Origin: JBDREC01 sp043820105 [NCBI: Pseudomonadota bacterium]
Lineage (GTDB): Bacteria > Bdellovibrionota_F > JAHFAK01
NCBI GenBank assembly: GCA_043820105.1
Contig: JBDREC010000090.1
Location: forward strand, 155,339-219,338
DNA: 64,000 bases
Direction: 5' to 3'
Below are positions 41,981 through 50,008 of the stretch, piece by piece (position 1 is the stretch's first letter; each line of letters begins with the position of its first letter). The position numbers and the translations under genes were made by a program. A model generated the notes under the pieces. That model saw nothing but the letters and a program-made list of their open reading frames with translations, did not search any database and had not been told where the DNA came from.

Positions 41981-41994
41981 TTGACATAAATCAA
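41981..41994. promoter_or_regulatory. FNR/HcpR-type operator upstream of the FrdX-like gene
   Basis: TTGACATAAATCAA: one mismatch from TTGAT-N4-ATCAA (FNR/CRP class) and one from the HcpR pattern TTGAC-N4-GTCAA. It lies between the Crp/Fnr gene and frdX. Confidence 0.7.
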
Positions 41995-42009
41995 GAAAAT
42001 GGAAAAATT

Positions 42010-42044
42010 ATCAAGCATCAAGCATCAAGCATCAAGCATCGAGT
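42010..42044. repeat. Heptamer array (ATCAAGC)4 plus ATCGAGT
   Basis: Four perfect ATCAAGC units then one variant, between the stop codon of the Crp/Fnr gene and the FNR-like box. Confidence 0.95.
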
Positions 42045-42051
42045 ATCTGAT

Positions 42052-42729
42052 CTAAACCACACTTAACTTATAGGAATCCTTGATATATATCACCCCATCT
42101 TTTTCCTCTATTATATCTTCCTTTTTAAGTTGATTCATAGCTCTTGAAAAAGATTCAGGAGTTGTTCCAAGGTAGGAGGATATTTCTTTTTTTGAGATTC
42201 CACTTTTGCAGATATATTCTTCTTTTTCTTTTGTCATATTTTCAATAAAATAACGAGCTAATCGTTTTTTAACATCACTTAAAGACAGGTCTTCAACTAG
42301 CATAACCATTTTTCTGAGCCTTATAGAATAAGCATTTAATAACTTAATGGAAATTTCTGGATTATCTTTTAGAAACTTAATGAATTCTATTTTTGGAATT
42401 CTAACTAATGTCGAATCTTCAAGCGCCTGGCAAGAGGCAGGATATATTTCTTTATCAAAAATCGAAGCTTCAGCAATTAAATCAGATTGTTTTTGTAAAT
42501 GAATTGTTTGCTCTTTCCCTTCGCTCGATACCTTGAATACTTTAAGCTTTCCAGTACAAACAATGAAAAAAGCGGTGGCTTTTTCACCTTCTTGAAATAG
42601 TAATTTGCGATTTTTAACTCTTTTTGTTTCTGAGAAAGAGCTTATTTTTTCAAGCTCTTTATCTTCTAAAGTTGAAAAGAAAAAATTTGAACTCAAAAAT
42701 TTGCTGATATTCATTTTAATATATTTCAT
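42052..42729 (-). CDS. Crp/Fnr-family transcription factor, HcpR-like
   Basis: 225 residues: cyclic-nucleotide-binding-type beta-barrel (about 20-130), long dimer helix (about 130-160), and winged helix with recognition helix in SKKEISSYLGTTPESFSRAMNQLKK (about 173-197). The recognition sequence has the E-SFSR pattern that reads TTGA-type half sites. It lacks the N-terminal Cys cluster of FNR, so it is not an Fe-S oxygen sensor of that type; HcpR proteins sense NO through haem. Its position just upstream of the FrdX-like gene and the TTGAC-N4-ATCAA box supports an HcpR role in nitrosative stress, as inference. Confidence 0.85.
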   Translation of the reverse strand: MKYIKMNISKFLSSNFFFSTLEDKELEKISSFSETKRVKNRKLLFQEGEKATAFFIVCTGKLKVFKVSSEGKEQTIHLQKQSDLIAEASIFDKEIYPASCQALEDSTLVRIPKIEFIKFLKDNPEISIKLLNAYSIRLRKMVMLVEDLSLSDVKKRLARYFIENMTKEKEEYICKSGISKKEISSYLGTTPESFSRAMNQLKKEDIIEEKDGVIYIKDSYKLSVV

Positions 42730-42850
42730 AAAATTAAAATCTTTAAATAAACGATAAAAATTAAATTGTCACCAGTTTTAATTGACAGCATGAACAATGA
42801 ATGCTAATCACCCTTCATTAATTCACTATATTTATAGGGGTTTTTTAGAG

Positions 42851-43630
42851 GTGAGTGATCTTAAAATAGGAAATCGAATATTTAAATCCAGGCTTTTTGT
42901 TGGAACTGGAAAATTTGCTTCTGTTAGTGAGATGATTAAAGCAATTGATGCTAGTGGATCAGAGTTTGTTACGGTAGCACTTCGTAGGATGGATTTTGAT
43001 TCCAATGATGATGAGTTTATTGATAATATTGATCCTGAAAGAATTCTTCTGGTACCAAACACTTCTGGAGCTAGAGATGCAGACGAGGCATGCAATTTAG
43101 CAAGACTTGCTTGCGCTGCTGGCGCTAAAAAATGGATAAAACTTGAACTAACGCCAGAACCAAGGCACCTTTTACCAGATCCTATTGAAACTTTAATTGC
43201 AGCTGAAAGATTAGTTAAAGAGGGTTTCAATGTTCTTCCATATATAAATGCTGATCCAATTTTAGCAAAAAGATTAGAAGACGTTGGTTGCGTTGCTGTT
43301 ATGCCTCTTGGTTCACCAATTGGAACCAATAAGGGGGTTGAAGCAAAGGAAATGATAAAAATAATCATTGAAAATAGTAATGTTCCTGTTGTGGTTGATG
43401 CTGGACTTGGAATGCCAAGTCACGCTGCTTTTGCCATGGAACTAGGTGCTGATGCTTGTTTGGTAAATACAGCTATTGCCACAGCCAAAGATCCCGTTAA
43501 AATAGCTAATGCTTTTAAGTTGGCTGTTGAGTGTGGAAGAGATGCATATTTATATAGCAAAGTTTCAACATTTGATACTGCTCAAGCTTCTTCTCCCAGA
43601 AAAGGATTCATTGAGAATTTAGGAAAATAA
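42851..43630 (+). CDS. thiG: Thiazole synthase
   Basis: Makes the thiazole ring of thiamine from 1-deoxyxylulose 5-phosphate, dehydroglycine and ThiS thiocarboxylate. The family normally starts near the KIGxxxFxSRLFVGTGK phrase, so a GTG at 42851 preceded by AGGGG is preferred (259 residues); an ATG 18 codons earlier (42797) has no ribosome site. Landmarks are SRLFVGTGKF, LVPNTSGARDADEACNLARL, WIKLELTPEP, VLPYINADP, PLGSPIGTNKG and VVDAGLG. First gene of thiG-thiH-thiS-thiE; spacing to thiH is 3 bp. No TPP riboswitch motif is visible upstream. Confidence 0.93.
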   Translation: MSDLKIGNRIFKSRLFVGTGKFASVSEMIKAIDASGSEFVTVALRRMDFDSNDDEFIDNIDPERILLVPNTSGARDADEACNLARLACAAGAKKWIKLELTPEPRHLLPDPIETLIAAERLVKEGFNVLPYINADPILAKRLEDVGCVAVMPLGSPIGTNKGVEAKEMIKIIIENSNVPVVVDAGLGMPSHAAFAMELGADACLVNTAIATAKDPVKIANAFKLAVECGRDAYLYSKVSTFDTAQASSPRKGFIENLGK

Positions 43631-43633
43631 AAT

Positions 43634-44752
43634 ATGAAATCATTTGAGTATTTAACTAATTCTTTTTGGACTCGTCTTAAAGATGGTAATATTGCATCGC
43701 TTAATAATTATAAAAATGTTGAAAACGTGCTTTTTAATGAAGAATATAATATTAGTGATTTATTGACTTTGCTTTCAATTACTGAGGATAAGCATCTAGA
43801 CATTCTTCTTCAAAAATCAGAAGCCATTACAAGGCAAAGATTTGGAAAAAAGATTTCCATTTATGCTCCTTTATATATTTCTAATTATTGCAATAATCAG
43901 TGTGTTTATTGTGGATTTAATAAGACAGTTAAGACTGAGAGAATAAATCTATCTATTGAGCAAATTGTTCAAGAGGCTAAATATTTGAGGAATAAGGGAA
44001 TAAGGCAGCTTTTAATTGTGAGTGGAGAAGCGGTAAATTCAATTGATGAATATGTTAAAGTTGCTAGCTCTTTAAATCATGATTTTGACTTTCTTGCATA
44101 TGAAATTGAACCACTAAAGATTTCTGAATATGCACTCTTATATAATTCTGGTTTAGATGGTGTTACTATTTATCAGGAAACATATAATGAAAAACTTTAT
44201 TCTGACTATCATCCAAAGGGAAATAAAAGAGATTATAGATATCGTATAGAAACTCCTGAAAGAATAGCTCAGGCAAATATTCCAAACATTACAATTGGAG
44301 CCTTACTTGGACTTTCTGATTATAAAGAGGAAATGTTATTTTTAGCCGGGCACCTGGATTATTTAATAAAAAAATATTGGAATATTAATTTCGCGATTTC
44401 ATTTCCAAGAATTAACACCAATAATATTAACTTTAGTGCAAAGTATCCTGTTTCAGATTTTGATTTTGTAAAAATTATAGCCTCATTTAGAATTTTATTT
44501 CCAGATACTCCTATATATCTTTCAACAAGAGAGAGCCCAAGTTTGAGAGATCATATGATAAATTATGGGGTTACAAATATTAGTGCTGGTTCAAAAACTG
44601 ATCCAGGTGGCTATGCTTTATTTAAGGATAAATTAGAGCAATTTTCTACCTCAGATAAAAGAGGAATTGAAGAAATTATAGATTATATGAAAAAAAACAA
44701 TCTTAGACCTGTTCTTAAAGATTGGGACAAAGGATATAGAATAAAAAGATAG
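43634..44752 (+). CDS. thiH: Tyrosine lyase, radical SAM (2-iminoacetate synthase)
   Basis: Cleaves L-tyrosine to dehydroglycine (2-iminoacetate) and p-cresol, feeding ThiG; the anaerobic route, as opposed to ThiO. 372 residues with the radical SAM motif CNNQCVYC (about 93-100, CX3CX2C), SGEAVNS as the SAM-binding GE motif and GVTIYQETYNE typical of ThiH. Ends in LKDWDKGYRIKR. Three bp after thiG and 13 bp before thiS. Oxygen-sensitive chemistry agrees with an anaerobic host. Confidence 0.95.
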   Translation: MKSFEYLTNSFWTRLKDGNIASLNNYKNVENVLFNEEYNISDLLTLLSITEDKHLDILLQKSEAITRQRFGKKISIYAPLYISNYCNNQCVYCGFNKTVKTERINLSIEQIVQEAKYLRNKGIRQLLIVSGEAVNSIDEYVKVASSLNHDFDFLAYEIEPLKISEYALLYNSGLDGVTIYQETYNEKLYSDYHPKGNKRDYRYRIETPERIAQANIPNITIGALLGLSDYKEEMLFLAGHLDYLIKKYWNINFAISFPRINTNNINFSAKYPVSDFDFVKIIASFRILFPDTPIYLSTRESPSLRDHMINYGVTNISAGSKTDPGGYALFKDKLEQFSTSDKRGIEEIIDYMKKNNLRPVLKDWDKGYRIKR

Positions 44753-44765
44753 AGGAAGTTCAGAT

Positions 44766-44963
44766 ATGAAGATCACTTTAAATGGAAAAGAATTTATTTT
44801 TAAAGATTCATCTTTAGAAGAATTGCTTGTGGAGCTTAATTTAAAATCAAAGAGCTTTGCCTTGCAAGTGAATCAAAATATTGTTAGCAAAAGTGCATAT
44901 AAAAATTATTATTTAAGTGATGGTGATAAAGTAGAGCTTGTGCAATTTGTTGGGGGAGGGTGA
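44766..44963 (+). CDS. thiS: Sulfur-carrier protein ThiS
   Basis: 65-residue ubiquitin-fold protein ending in the required Gly-Gly (VQFVGGG), the site of adenylation and thiocarboxylate formation. Starts MKITLNGKEF after GAGGAAGTTC. thiF, the adenylating enzyme, is not next to it and must be elsewhere or be replaced by MoeB-like activity. Directly followed by a heptamer array. Confidence 0.95.
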   Translation: MKITLNGKEFIFKDSSLEELLVELNLKSKSFALQVNQNIVSKSAYKNYYLSDGDKVELVQFVGGG

Positions 44964-44964
44964 A

Positions 44965-44989
44965 GAAGTGGTAAGTGGTAAGTGGTAAG
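44965..44989. repeat. Heptamer array (GTAAGTG)n inside the thi operon
   Basis: Three GTAAGTG-type units sit between thiS and thiE, starting 2 bp after the thiS stop codon. Translating from the GTG within the array gives a false extended ThiE start. Confidence 0.9.
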
Positions 44990-45013
44990 GGAAGCTTAAT
45001 AGAAAGGTTTAAT

Positions 45014-45661
45014 GTGAATAATAGAATGCAAGATTTAATAAAGAGATTTAATGCGATAGATCTTTATCCTGTAATTAGTGCAGAACAATCTTTTCATAAA
45101 GATCCTGTTTATATTCTTGATGAGATATTGAAAACTGATGTAAAAATTGTTCAGCTAAGAGAAAAAAGCTTATCTAAAAAAGATCTATATGAACTTGCTA
45201 TGATTTTTAGAGAAAAAACTTTTAATAAAAAGGTTTTGTTTATTGTTAATAATGATATTGATATTGCTCTTGCGGTGAATGCTGATGGCGTACATCTTGG
45301 TAATGATGATCTGCCATTAAAAGTTGCAAGAAAGCTTGCTCCAAATTTGATTATTGGTAAATCAAGCCATAATATGAAAGAGGCTATTGAAGCCAAAGAA
45401 TTTGGTGCTGATTATATTAATGTAGGTCCAATTTTTGAAACTCCAACAAAGCAGGGAATGAAGGCTGTTGGGATTGAAGCTTTTACTAAAATTTCAAATC
45501 AAATTGATATTCCAATAACAGTAATGGGTGGAATAAATAAAGAAAATATTAGCACATGTTTAGAGGCTGGAGCCAATAAAGTTGCCATGATTAGAGGAAT
45601 TATTGAAAATAGCATTATTGAAGATGTTAATAACTTATATAAAGTTTACTCAAGGTTTTGA
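45014..45661 (+). CDS. thiE: Thiamine-phosphate synthase
   Basis: Joins the thiazole and pyrimidine phosphates to thiamine monophosphate. The GTG at 45014 is 6 bases after AAAGG and is preferred to the GTG at 44975, which lies in the heptamer array. 215 residues, the normal size. Landmarks are IVQLREKS (pyrimidine diphosphate site), FIVNNDIDIALAVNADGVHLG, IIGKSSHN, YINVGPIFETPTKQG and VMGGI. Last gene of the thi operon; stop is 14 bp from the convergent exported-protein gene. Confidence 0.93.
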   Translation: MNNRMQDLIKRFNAIDLYPVISAEQSFHKDPVYILDEILKTDVKIVQLREKSLSKKDLYELAMIFREKTFNKKVLFIVNNDIDIALAVNADGVHLGNDDLPLKVARKLAPNLIIGKSSHNMKEAIEAKEFGADYINVGPIFETPTKQGMKAVGIEAFTKISNQIDIPITVMGGINKENISTCLEAGANKVAMIRGIIENSIIEDVNNLYKVYSRF

Positions 45662-45674
45662 GCAAAAGATAGTT

Positions 45675-46751
45675 TCAAAAAATATCAAGGCATATGTTTG
45701 TAGATCTTAGGCTTATTTTATTTAAACTTATTTTTCTTAAACTGGCTTTTGAGATCTCAAAAACATCTATGTCTGAATGTCCACCTTCTTTTTTATATTC
45801 TAATATCATTACCTCAAAGCCGCGTTTGGCAATTGAAAAATCATATTCTGAAGCAATCCAAACTAAAATATCTGAAAGGTGTTGCTTATTTTTATTCCCT
45901 AAAATAACAAGTAATCCCATCAACAGTTCTGAGCAAGTTTCATTTATTAAAGCTTCATTTTTAACTATTCGGAAAAGAACTTGGTAATATAGCAAAGGCA
46001 TATGTGCATTGCCATCTCTCAGTGGTAGTGCGATTTCACTGTTAAATGGATCTCTTGCGCTTTGCCAAAATGGTTTTTCTCTATCTATTGCCCAATTCTT
46101 TATTATCATTTCTTCAATTTGATCTTCTGTTAAAATTTCCACAGCATTTTCTTCCCATTCAACATCAGGGTCAATTGCTCTTAGAGTTTTGAGCTCTAGT
46201 CTTGCCTTCATAAAAATATCACATGCAATTAGATCAGAACCTTTTGCATAGTCAGTAGATCGTTTTGGGTCATCCTTTAATTGTTTTAAAGTGGCTATTA
46301 GGCTATAGGCAACCAGATGATTGTCTTTTAAAAAACTTCCATAATTGGGATCATCTGAAAGCAGATATTTTAAAAGTTGCTTAGCAGGTTTCATTAAATA
46401 TTGGTTTCCTGCTAATAAATTAGCTATTATTATTGTAGTCATGTCATCATATAATGGAATAAGCTTTCTTTGGTCCAGAATGGGTTCATTCATGATGTGT
46501 CTTGTTGCAGTTAAGATAAATGAAATCGGGTAATTTGTTTTTTTGTGATACTTTAACTGATGCAAGGTTTTAGAACTTGTTTTTCCAGGATAAATTCTTG
46601 TATCAATTTCAAATAGGGAATCAATTAAAGATTCGCTTAATTCAGGAAGCGGAATTTCCACATTTTCACTGATTTTTTTAGGAGCTGAAAAAAGATTGAA
46701 TGTATGTAAAACAAATAATAAATTAAAGATAAGATATAGATTTCGTTTCAT
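45675..46751 (-). CDS. Exported protein of unknown function (358 residues)
   Basis: Ribosome site AGGGAG upstream of the ATG; signal peptide about 1-22 (NLYLIFNLLFVLHTFNLFSA). The mature protein is mostly helical with Leu/Ile-rich segments and few cysteines, somewhat like HEAT/ARM-type superhelices (repeated LLxxLLxxD phrases), but no family is recognised. A sigma-70 type promoter is at 46781-46809. Divergent from the LamG lipoprotein gene at 46921. Confidence 0.75.
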   Translation of the reverse strand: MKRNLYLIFNLLFVLHTFNLFSAPKKISENVEIPLPELSESLIDSLFEIDTRIYPGKTSSKTLHQLKYHKKTNYPISFILTATRHIMNEPILDQRKLIPLYDDMTTIIIANLLAGNQYLMKPAKQLLKYLLSDDPNYGSFLKDNHLVAYSLIATLKQLKDDPKRSTDYAKGSDLIACDIFMKARLELKTLRAIDPDVEWEENAVEILTEDQIEEMIIKNWAIDREKPFWQSARDPFNSEIALPLRDGNAHMPLLYYQVLFRIVKNEALINETCSELLMGLLVILGNKNKQHLSDILVWIASEYDFSIAKRGFEVMILEYKKEGGHSDIDVFEISKASLRKISLNKISLRSTNICLDIF

Positions 46752-46780
46752 TTATATGCTCTCCCTGTTGCAATGGGTTA

Positions 46781-46809
46781 CCTATATTGCATTGCACGCA
46801 TTGTGTCAA
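46781..46809 (-). promoter_or_regulatory. Sigma-70 type promoter for the 358-residue exported protein
   Basis: Reverse strand: TTGACA (46809-46804), 17-bp spacer, TATAGG (46786-46781), about 30 bp before the ATG. Confidence 0.55.
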
Positions 46810-46852
46810 GGGATTTATTTTTACGCTTTGCTTTGTTTAGTTATCATATAAT

Positions 46853-46882
46853 TTGACGCTAAGGCTATTCATATGATATAAT
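46853..46882 (+). promoter_or_regulatory. Sigma-70 type promoter for the LamG lipoprotein
   Basis: TTGACG (46853-46858), 18-bp spacer, TATAAT (46877-46882), 38 bp before the ATG. Confidence 0.65.
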
Positions 46883-46920
46883 TATTAAATATAATAAGGA
46901 TTCAATGATTTAAGGATATT

Positions 46921-48342
46921 ATGAATTATTCTAAACCCTGGGGGCATATTTCACTTTTATTTAATGTAATATCTTTATTTCTATGCCTTTTTTTGACAGC
47001 ATGCCCATCTTTAAGTTCAAATAACGAAGACAATGATACTTCAAGTGAAGTTGAGTCACTAGATGGGGCTTATTTAGTTCTCACTGGTCAAATTAATCTT
47101 GAAAACTTTGATAATGAATATAGAAGCATTGAAATCGCTAATATTATTACAAGAAATGATATTACCTTTCCCATAGGAATTCCTACTCCAGATATTACTT
47201 CAAGCCTAAAAACGAAGGCAAAACAGACAAAAAATACAGAACAAATTCAAGCGGTTCCAATTGTTTTTATAACAGATTCTTTGGGGGATGTCTTGTATTC
47301 AGCTATCGCCGAAGAAAATGGCAATTTTACAACCTATGTTGAAGCTAGCAAAGCTTTTAGTATTTATTTTGTTGTTGCTAATGATTTATGTTCAACTGAA
47401 ATAGATTGCTATATTGAAAATGGACTTGCTTCACTTTATAAAACATCAAATGGTAAATATAGTTTTATTTTTAATAGTAGCACTCAGAAAAGTGCAAGTA
47501 TTGGTGAGCTTTCAATAAATGATTATGATTTTGCTGTTTCAGCAAGTGCAAATGATTTAACTACAAGTGAGGCTGTTTCTGAATATGCCTCTGATATTGG
47601 ATATGCAGAAACCATCATTTCTCATTGGACTTTTAATGCTGGCACTGGTCAAACAATAACAGATGCAAGTTCATCATCAATTGATGGAACAATTAATGAT
47701 GGAGCTTTGTGGACTTATGATGATGCTTTAGGATCTAATGTTCTAAGTTTTTATGGTACAGGTGAGCATGTCAACTTTAGCCCACTTTTTCCTACAAGCA
47801 ATGAAATTAACCAGGAATTGACTATTATCACTAAAGTTAATCCCAATAATTTTGATCAAAGTGAAGTAGATAGAAGTGATGATGAATTATCAGCCATTAT
47901 CAGCAAGGAAGTTAATAATGAAGGTAATACTGTTGAAGGTTATAGTTCTGCTATATATCTTGGCTTAAGACAAAGAGAGACAGGAGTTTATAGCGTGGTT
48001 TTTCGAGTTGGATCCTTAGAGGGTAATTCACAGTTTGTTTCAAAAAACTACTTGCCACCTGACGCATGGACAACAATTATCGCTGTTTATATAAATGGTA
48101 GCGCTGAAATTTATATTAATGGTCTTTTAGATTCTAGTGATATTTGTTTGAACTGTGGTTTTATCGGCAGTATTAGAACCGATAGCACAACACCATTATT
48201 AGTTGGTATGGCTTTATCTTATAATGAAAGTTTAGGAGAAGTTGAAAAAACAGATTTATATAATGGAAAAATTAGTGAAATTAGAATGTATTCAAAAGCT
48301 TTAGTTGCATCAGAAGTTTCAGAAGTATTAGAAGAATTTTAA
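46921..48342 (+). CDS. Lipoprotein with concanavalin-A/LamG-like domain
   Basis: 473 residues; AAGGA precedes the ATG. Lipobox LTAC (C28). An N-terminal beta-rich part (about 40-230) is followed by a LamG-like (Laminin_G_3) jelly-roll domain at about 232-470: ISHWTFNAGTGQTITDASSSSIDGTI opening, FYGTGEHVNF, then DAWTTIIAVYINGSAEIYINGLLDSS and closing GKISEIRMYSKAL. Such domains bind glycans or proteins at the surface; ligand not shown. Stop codon is 2 bp from the convergent hisS stop. Confidence 0.85.
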   Translation: MNYSKPWGHISLLFNVISLFLCLFLTACPSLSSNNEDNDTSSEVESLDGAYLVLTGQINLENFDNEYRSIEIANIITRNDITFPIGIPTPDITSSLKTKAKQTKNTEQIQAVPIVFITDSLGDVLYSAIAEENGNFTTYVEASKAFSIYFVVANDLCSTEIDCYIENGLASLYKTSNGKYSFIFNSSTQKSASIGELSINDYDFAVSASANDLTTSEAVSEYASDIGYAETIISHWTFNAGTGQTITDASSSSIDGTINDGALWTYDDALGSNVLSFYGTGEHVNFSPLFPTSNEINQELTIITKVNPNNFDQSEVDRSDDELSAIISKEVNNEGNTVEGYSSAIYLGLRQRETGVYSVVFRVGSLEGNSQFVSKNYLPPDAWTTIIAVYINGSAEIYINGLLDSSDICLNCGFIGSIRTDSTTPLLVGMALSYNESLGEVEKTDLYNGKISEIRMYSKALVASEVSEVLEEF

Positions 48343-48344
48343 AT

Positions 48345-49604
48345 CTATGTTTTTTGCCATTCCTTAATATAAGTTATGATACCAGCTTGTTTGACTTTTT
48401 GCTGCTCGCCATTTGTGAGATTTTTTACTGTTATTTGACTTTCAGCAAGTTCATCCTCACCAATTACCAATACTAAATTAAATCCATTTTTATCCGCTGT
48501 TTTAAATTGAGCTTTAAGGCTTTTATCTTGAAGATTCACATAAGTGCTTAAGCCATTTGCTCTAAGAATTGATGCCAAGTCAAAAGATTTCTTTTTTGTT
48601 TCTAAATTTGTATTGCTTATAAATATCTTTTTGCCTGAGGCTGGATTAATTCCTTTTGATTTCATGATTTCAATAATTCTTTCAACACCCATTCCAAAAC
48701 CAACAGCTGGCATTGGCTTTCCACCCAGGTCAGATATAAGCCTATCATATCTTCCTCCTCCTACAAAGGCATTTTGTGAGCCAAGGGCATCACTAACAAA
48801 TTCAAAAACTGTTCTAGAATAATAATCAAGGCCCCTGACAATTTTATGATTTACTTCAAAGTTAATTTTTAAGTTTTCAAGAGTTGTTTTTAAACATGTG
48901 AAATGATCATTGCAAACATTACATAAAAAATCCAAAATAGAAGGAGCATCTTTTATTAGTTTTTGACAAGTTTCATTTTTGCAATCAAAGACTCTTAAAG
49001 GATTTGTTTCAAATCTTTCTTGGCATTGCTTGCAAAGCTTATCTTTGGTTTTTGTAAGATAAGAAATTAATTCTTCTTTAAACTTTGGTCTGCACTCATC
49101 GCAACCCAAGGAATTGATAAAAAGCCTATAATCTCTTATTCCTAATTCATGACAAAGTTTAACTATTGAATCTATAACCTCAGCATCAGAAAAGGCTGTT
49201 GCTAAACCAAATATTTCAACTCCTAGCTGATGAAACTGGCGAAGTCGGCCCTTTTGCGGCTTTTCATAACGAAACATTGGACCATAATAAAAATATTTAT
49301 AAACGCCGCCAATTCTATCTTCTGAATTTTCAAGCAGTGATCTTACAACTGGAGGAGTTCCTTCAGGTCTCATGGTTACAGACCTTCCACCTTTGTCAGT
49401 AAAAGTATACATTTCCTTTTGAACAATGTCTGTAGTATCCCCAGTTCCTTTTTGGAACAGTTCAGTAAGCTCTAAAATAGGAGTTCTAATTTCGTTAAAG
49501 CAAAAACTTTCCATAACTTTTCTTGCTTTTATTTCAAACTGTCTCCAATAAAGAAGGTCTTCATCTCTTATGTCTTTCATGCCTTTTACGATTTGGTAGG
49601 TCAT
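48345..49604 (-). CDS. hisS: Histidyl-tRNA synthetase
   Basis: Class II synthetase of 419 residues. Motif 1 region near GMKDIRDEDLLYWRQFE and TPILELTELF, motif 2 MRPEGTPPVVR...YYGPMFRYEKPQKGRLRQFHQ, histidine A motif VRGLDYYSRTVFEF, and motif 3 GGGRYDRLI...AVGFGMGVERI. A Cys-rich insertion (CDECRPKF, CKQCQERF, CKNETCQKL, CNVC) is typical of the bacterial branch carrying this insert. C-terminal anticodon-binding domain about 325-415. Single gene; its leader holds a GGTATTC-type heptamer array. Confidence 0.96.
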   Translation of the reverse strand: MTYQIVKGMKDIRDEDLLYWRQFEIKARKVMESFCFNEIRTPILELTELFQKGTGDTTDIVQKEMYTFTDKGGRSVTMRPEGTPPVVRSLLENSEDRIGGVYKYFYYGPMFRYEKPQKGRLRQFHQLGVEIFGLATAFSDAEVIDSIVKLCHELGIRDYRLFINSLGCDECRPKFKEELISYLTKTKDKLCKQCQERFETNPLRVFDCKNETCQKLIKDAPSILDFLCNVCNDHFTCLKTTLENLKINFEVNHKIVRGLDYYSRTVFEFVSDALGSQNAFVGGGRYDRLISDLGGKPMPAVGFGMGVERIIEIMKSKGINPASGKKIFISNTNLETKKKSFDLASILRANGLSTYVNLQDKSLKAQFKTADKNGFNLVLVIGEDELAESQITVKNLTNGEQQKVKQAGIITYIKEWQKT

Positions 49605-49620
49605 TTTATCTCCGATAAAA

Positions 49621-49670
49621 TAGTATTCAGTATTTGGTATTCGGTATTCAGTAAATTAAATACTAAATAG
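49621..49670. repeat. Heptamer array, GTATTCA/GTATTTG family
   Basis: About four 7-mer units (GTATTCA, GTATTTG, GTATTCG, GTATTCA) then an A+T inverted copy (AATACTAAATAG), between hgcB and hisS, directly in the hisS leader. Confidence 0.8.
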
Positions 49671-49737
49671 AATAAATATTAACTTCTTTAATTTGTATAA
49701 CTAAACAATTTTCATTTGGCAAGAAATGAAACTATGT

Positions 49738-50007
49738 CTAGCAGCAGTCACAACTGACTTCACCACCTTTTAATTTAGCATTAATAAGCGCTGTTGCGCA
49801 GCCTACATCGGCTTTTACAGATATTGCGCCATATTCGCAGTTTAGGGCACAGGCTCCACATTCCATGCAAAGGTCTTTATCTTGGATTTTTGCTTTTTTA
49901 TTTTCCATTATAAAAACAGCATGTGGACAAACTTCAATGCACATTTTGCAGCCTGTACATTTTTCTTTATCTAAATTTAATGTAACTACATCTTTTAAAT
50001 ATTTCAT
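49738..50007 (-). CDS. hgcB: Mercury-methylation ferredoxin HgcB
   Basis: 89-residue 2[4Fe-4S] ferredoxin paired with HgcA; it delivers electrons and is needed for conversion of Hg(II) to methylmercury. Two CX2CX2CX3C sets: C17/20/23/27 and C47/50/53/57. It also has the HgcB-specific conserved lone cysteine in VGCATA (C70) and the C-terminal thiols C86, C88, C89 (SCDCC), which separate HgcB from ordinary ferredoxins. GGAG lies 5 bases before the ATG inside the end of hgcA, one base after its stop codon, so translation is coupled. Cytoplasmic. Confidence 0.95.
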   Translation of the reverse strand: MKYLKDVVTLNLDKEKCTGCKMCIEVCPHAVFIMENKKAKIQDKDLCMECGACALNCEYGAISVKADVGCATALINAKLKGGEVSCDCC

Positions 50008-50008
50008 T

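Noticed and set aside
42832-43368. 178-codon minus-strand open frame
   Set aside because: Lies entirely opposite the well-supported thiG and has no ribosome site or family resemblance.
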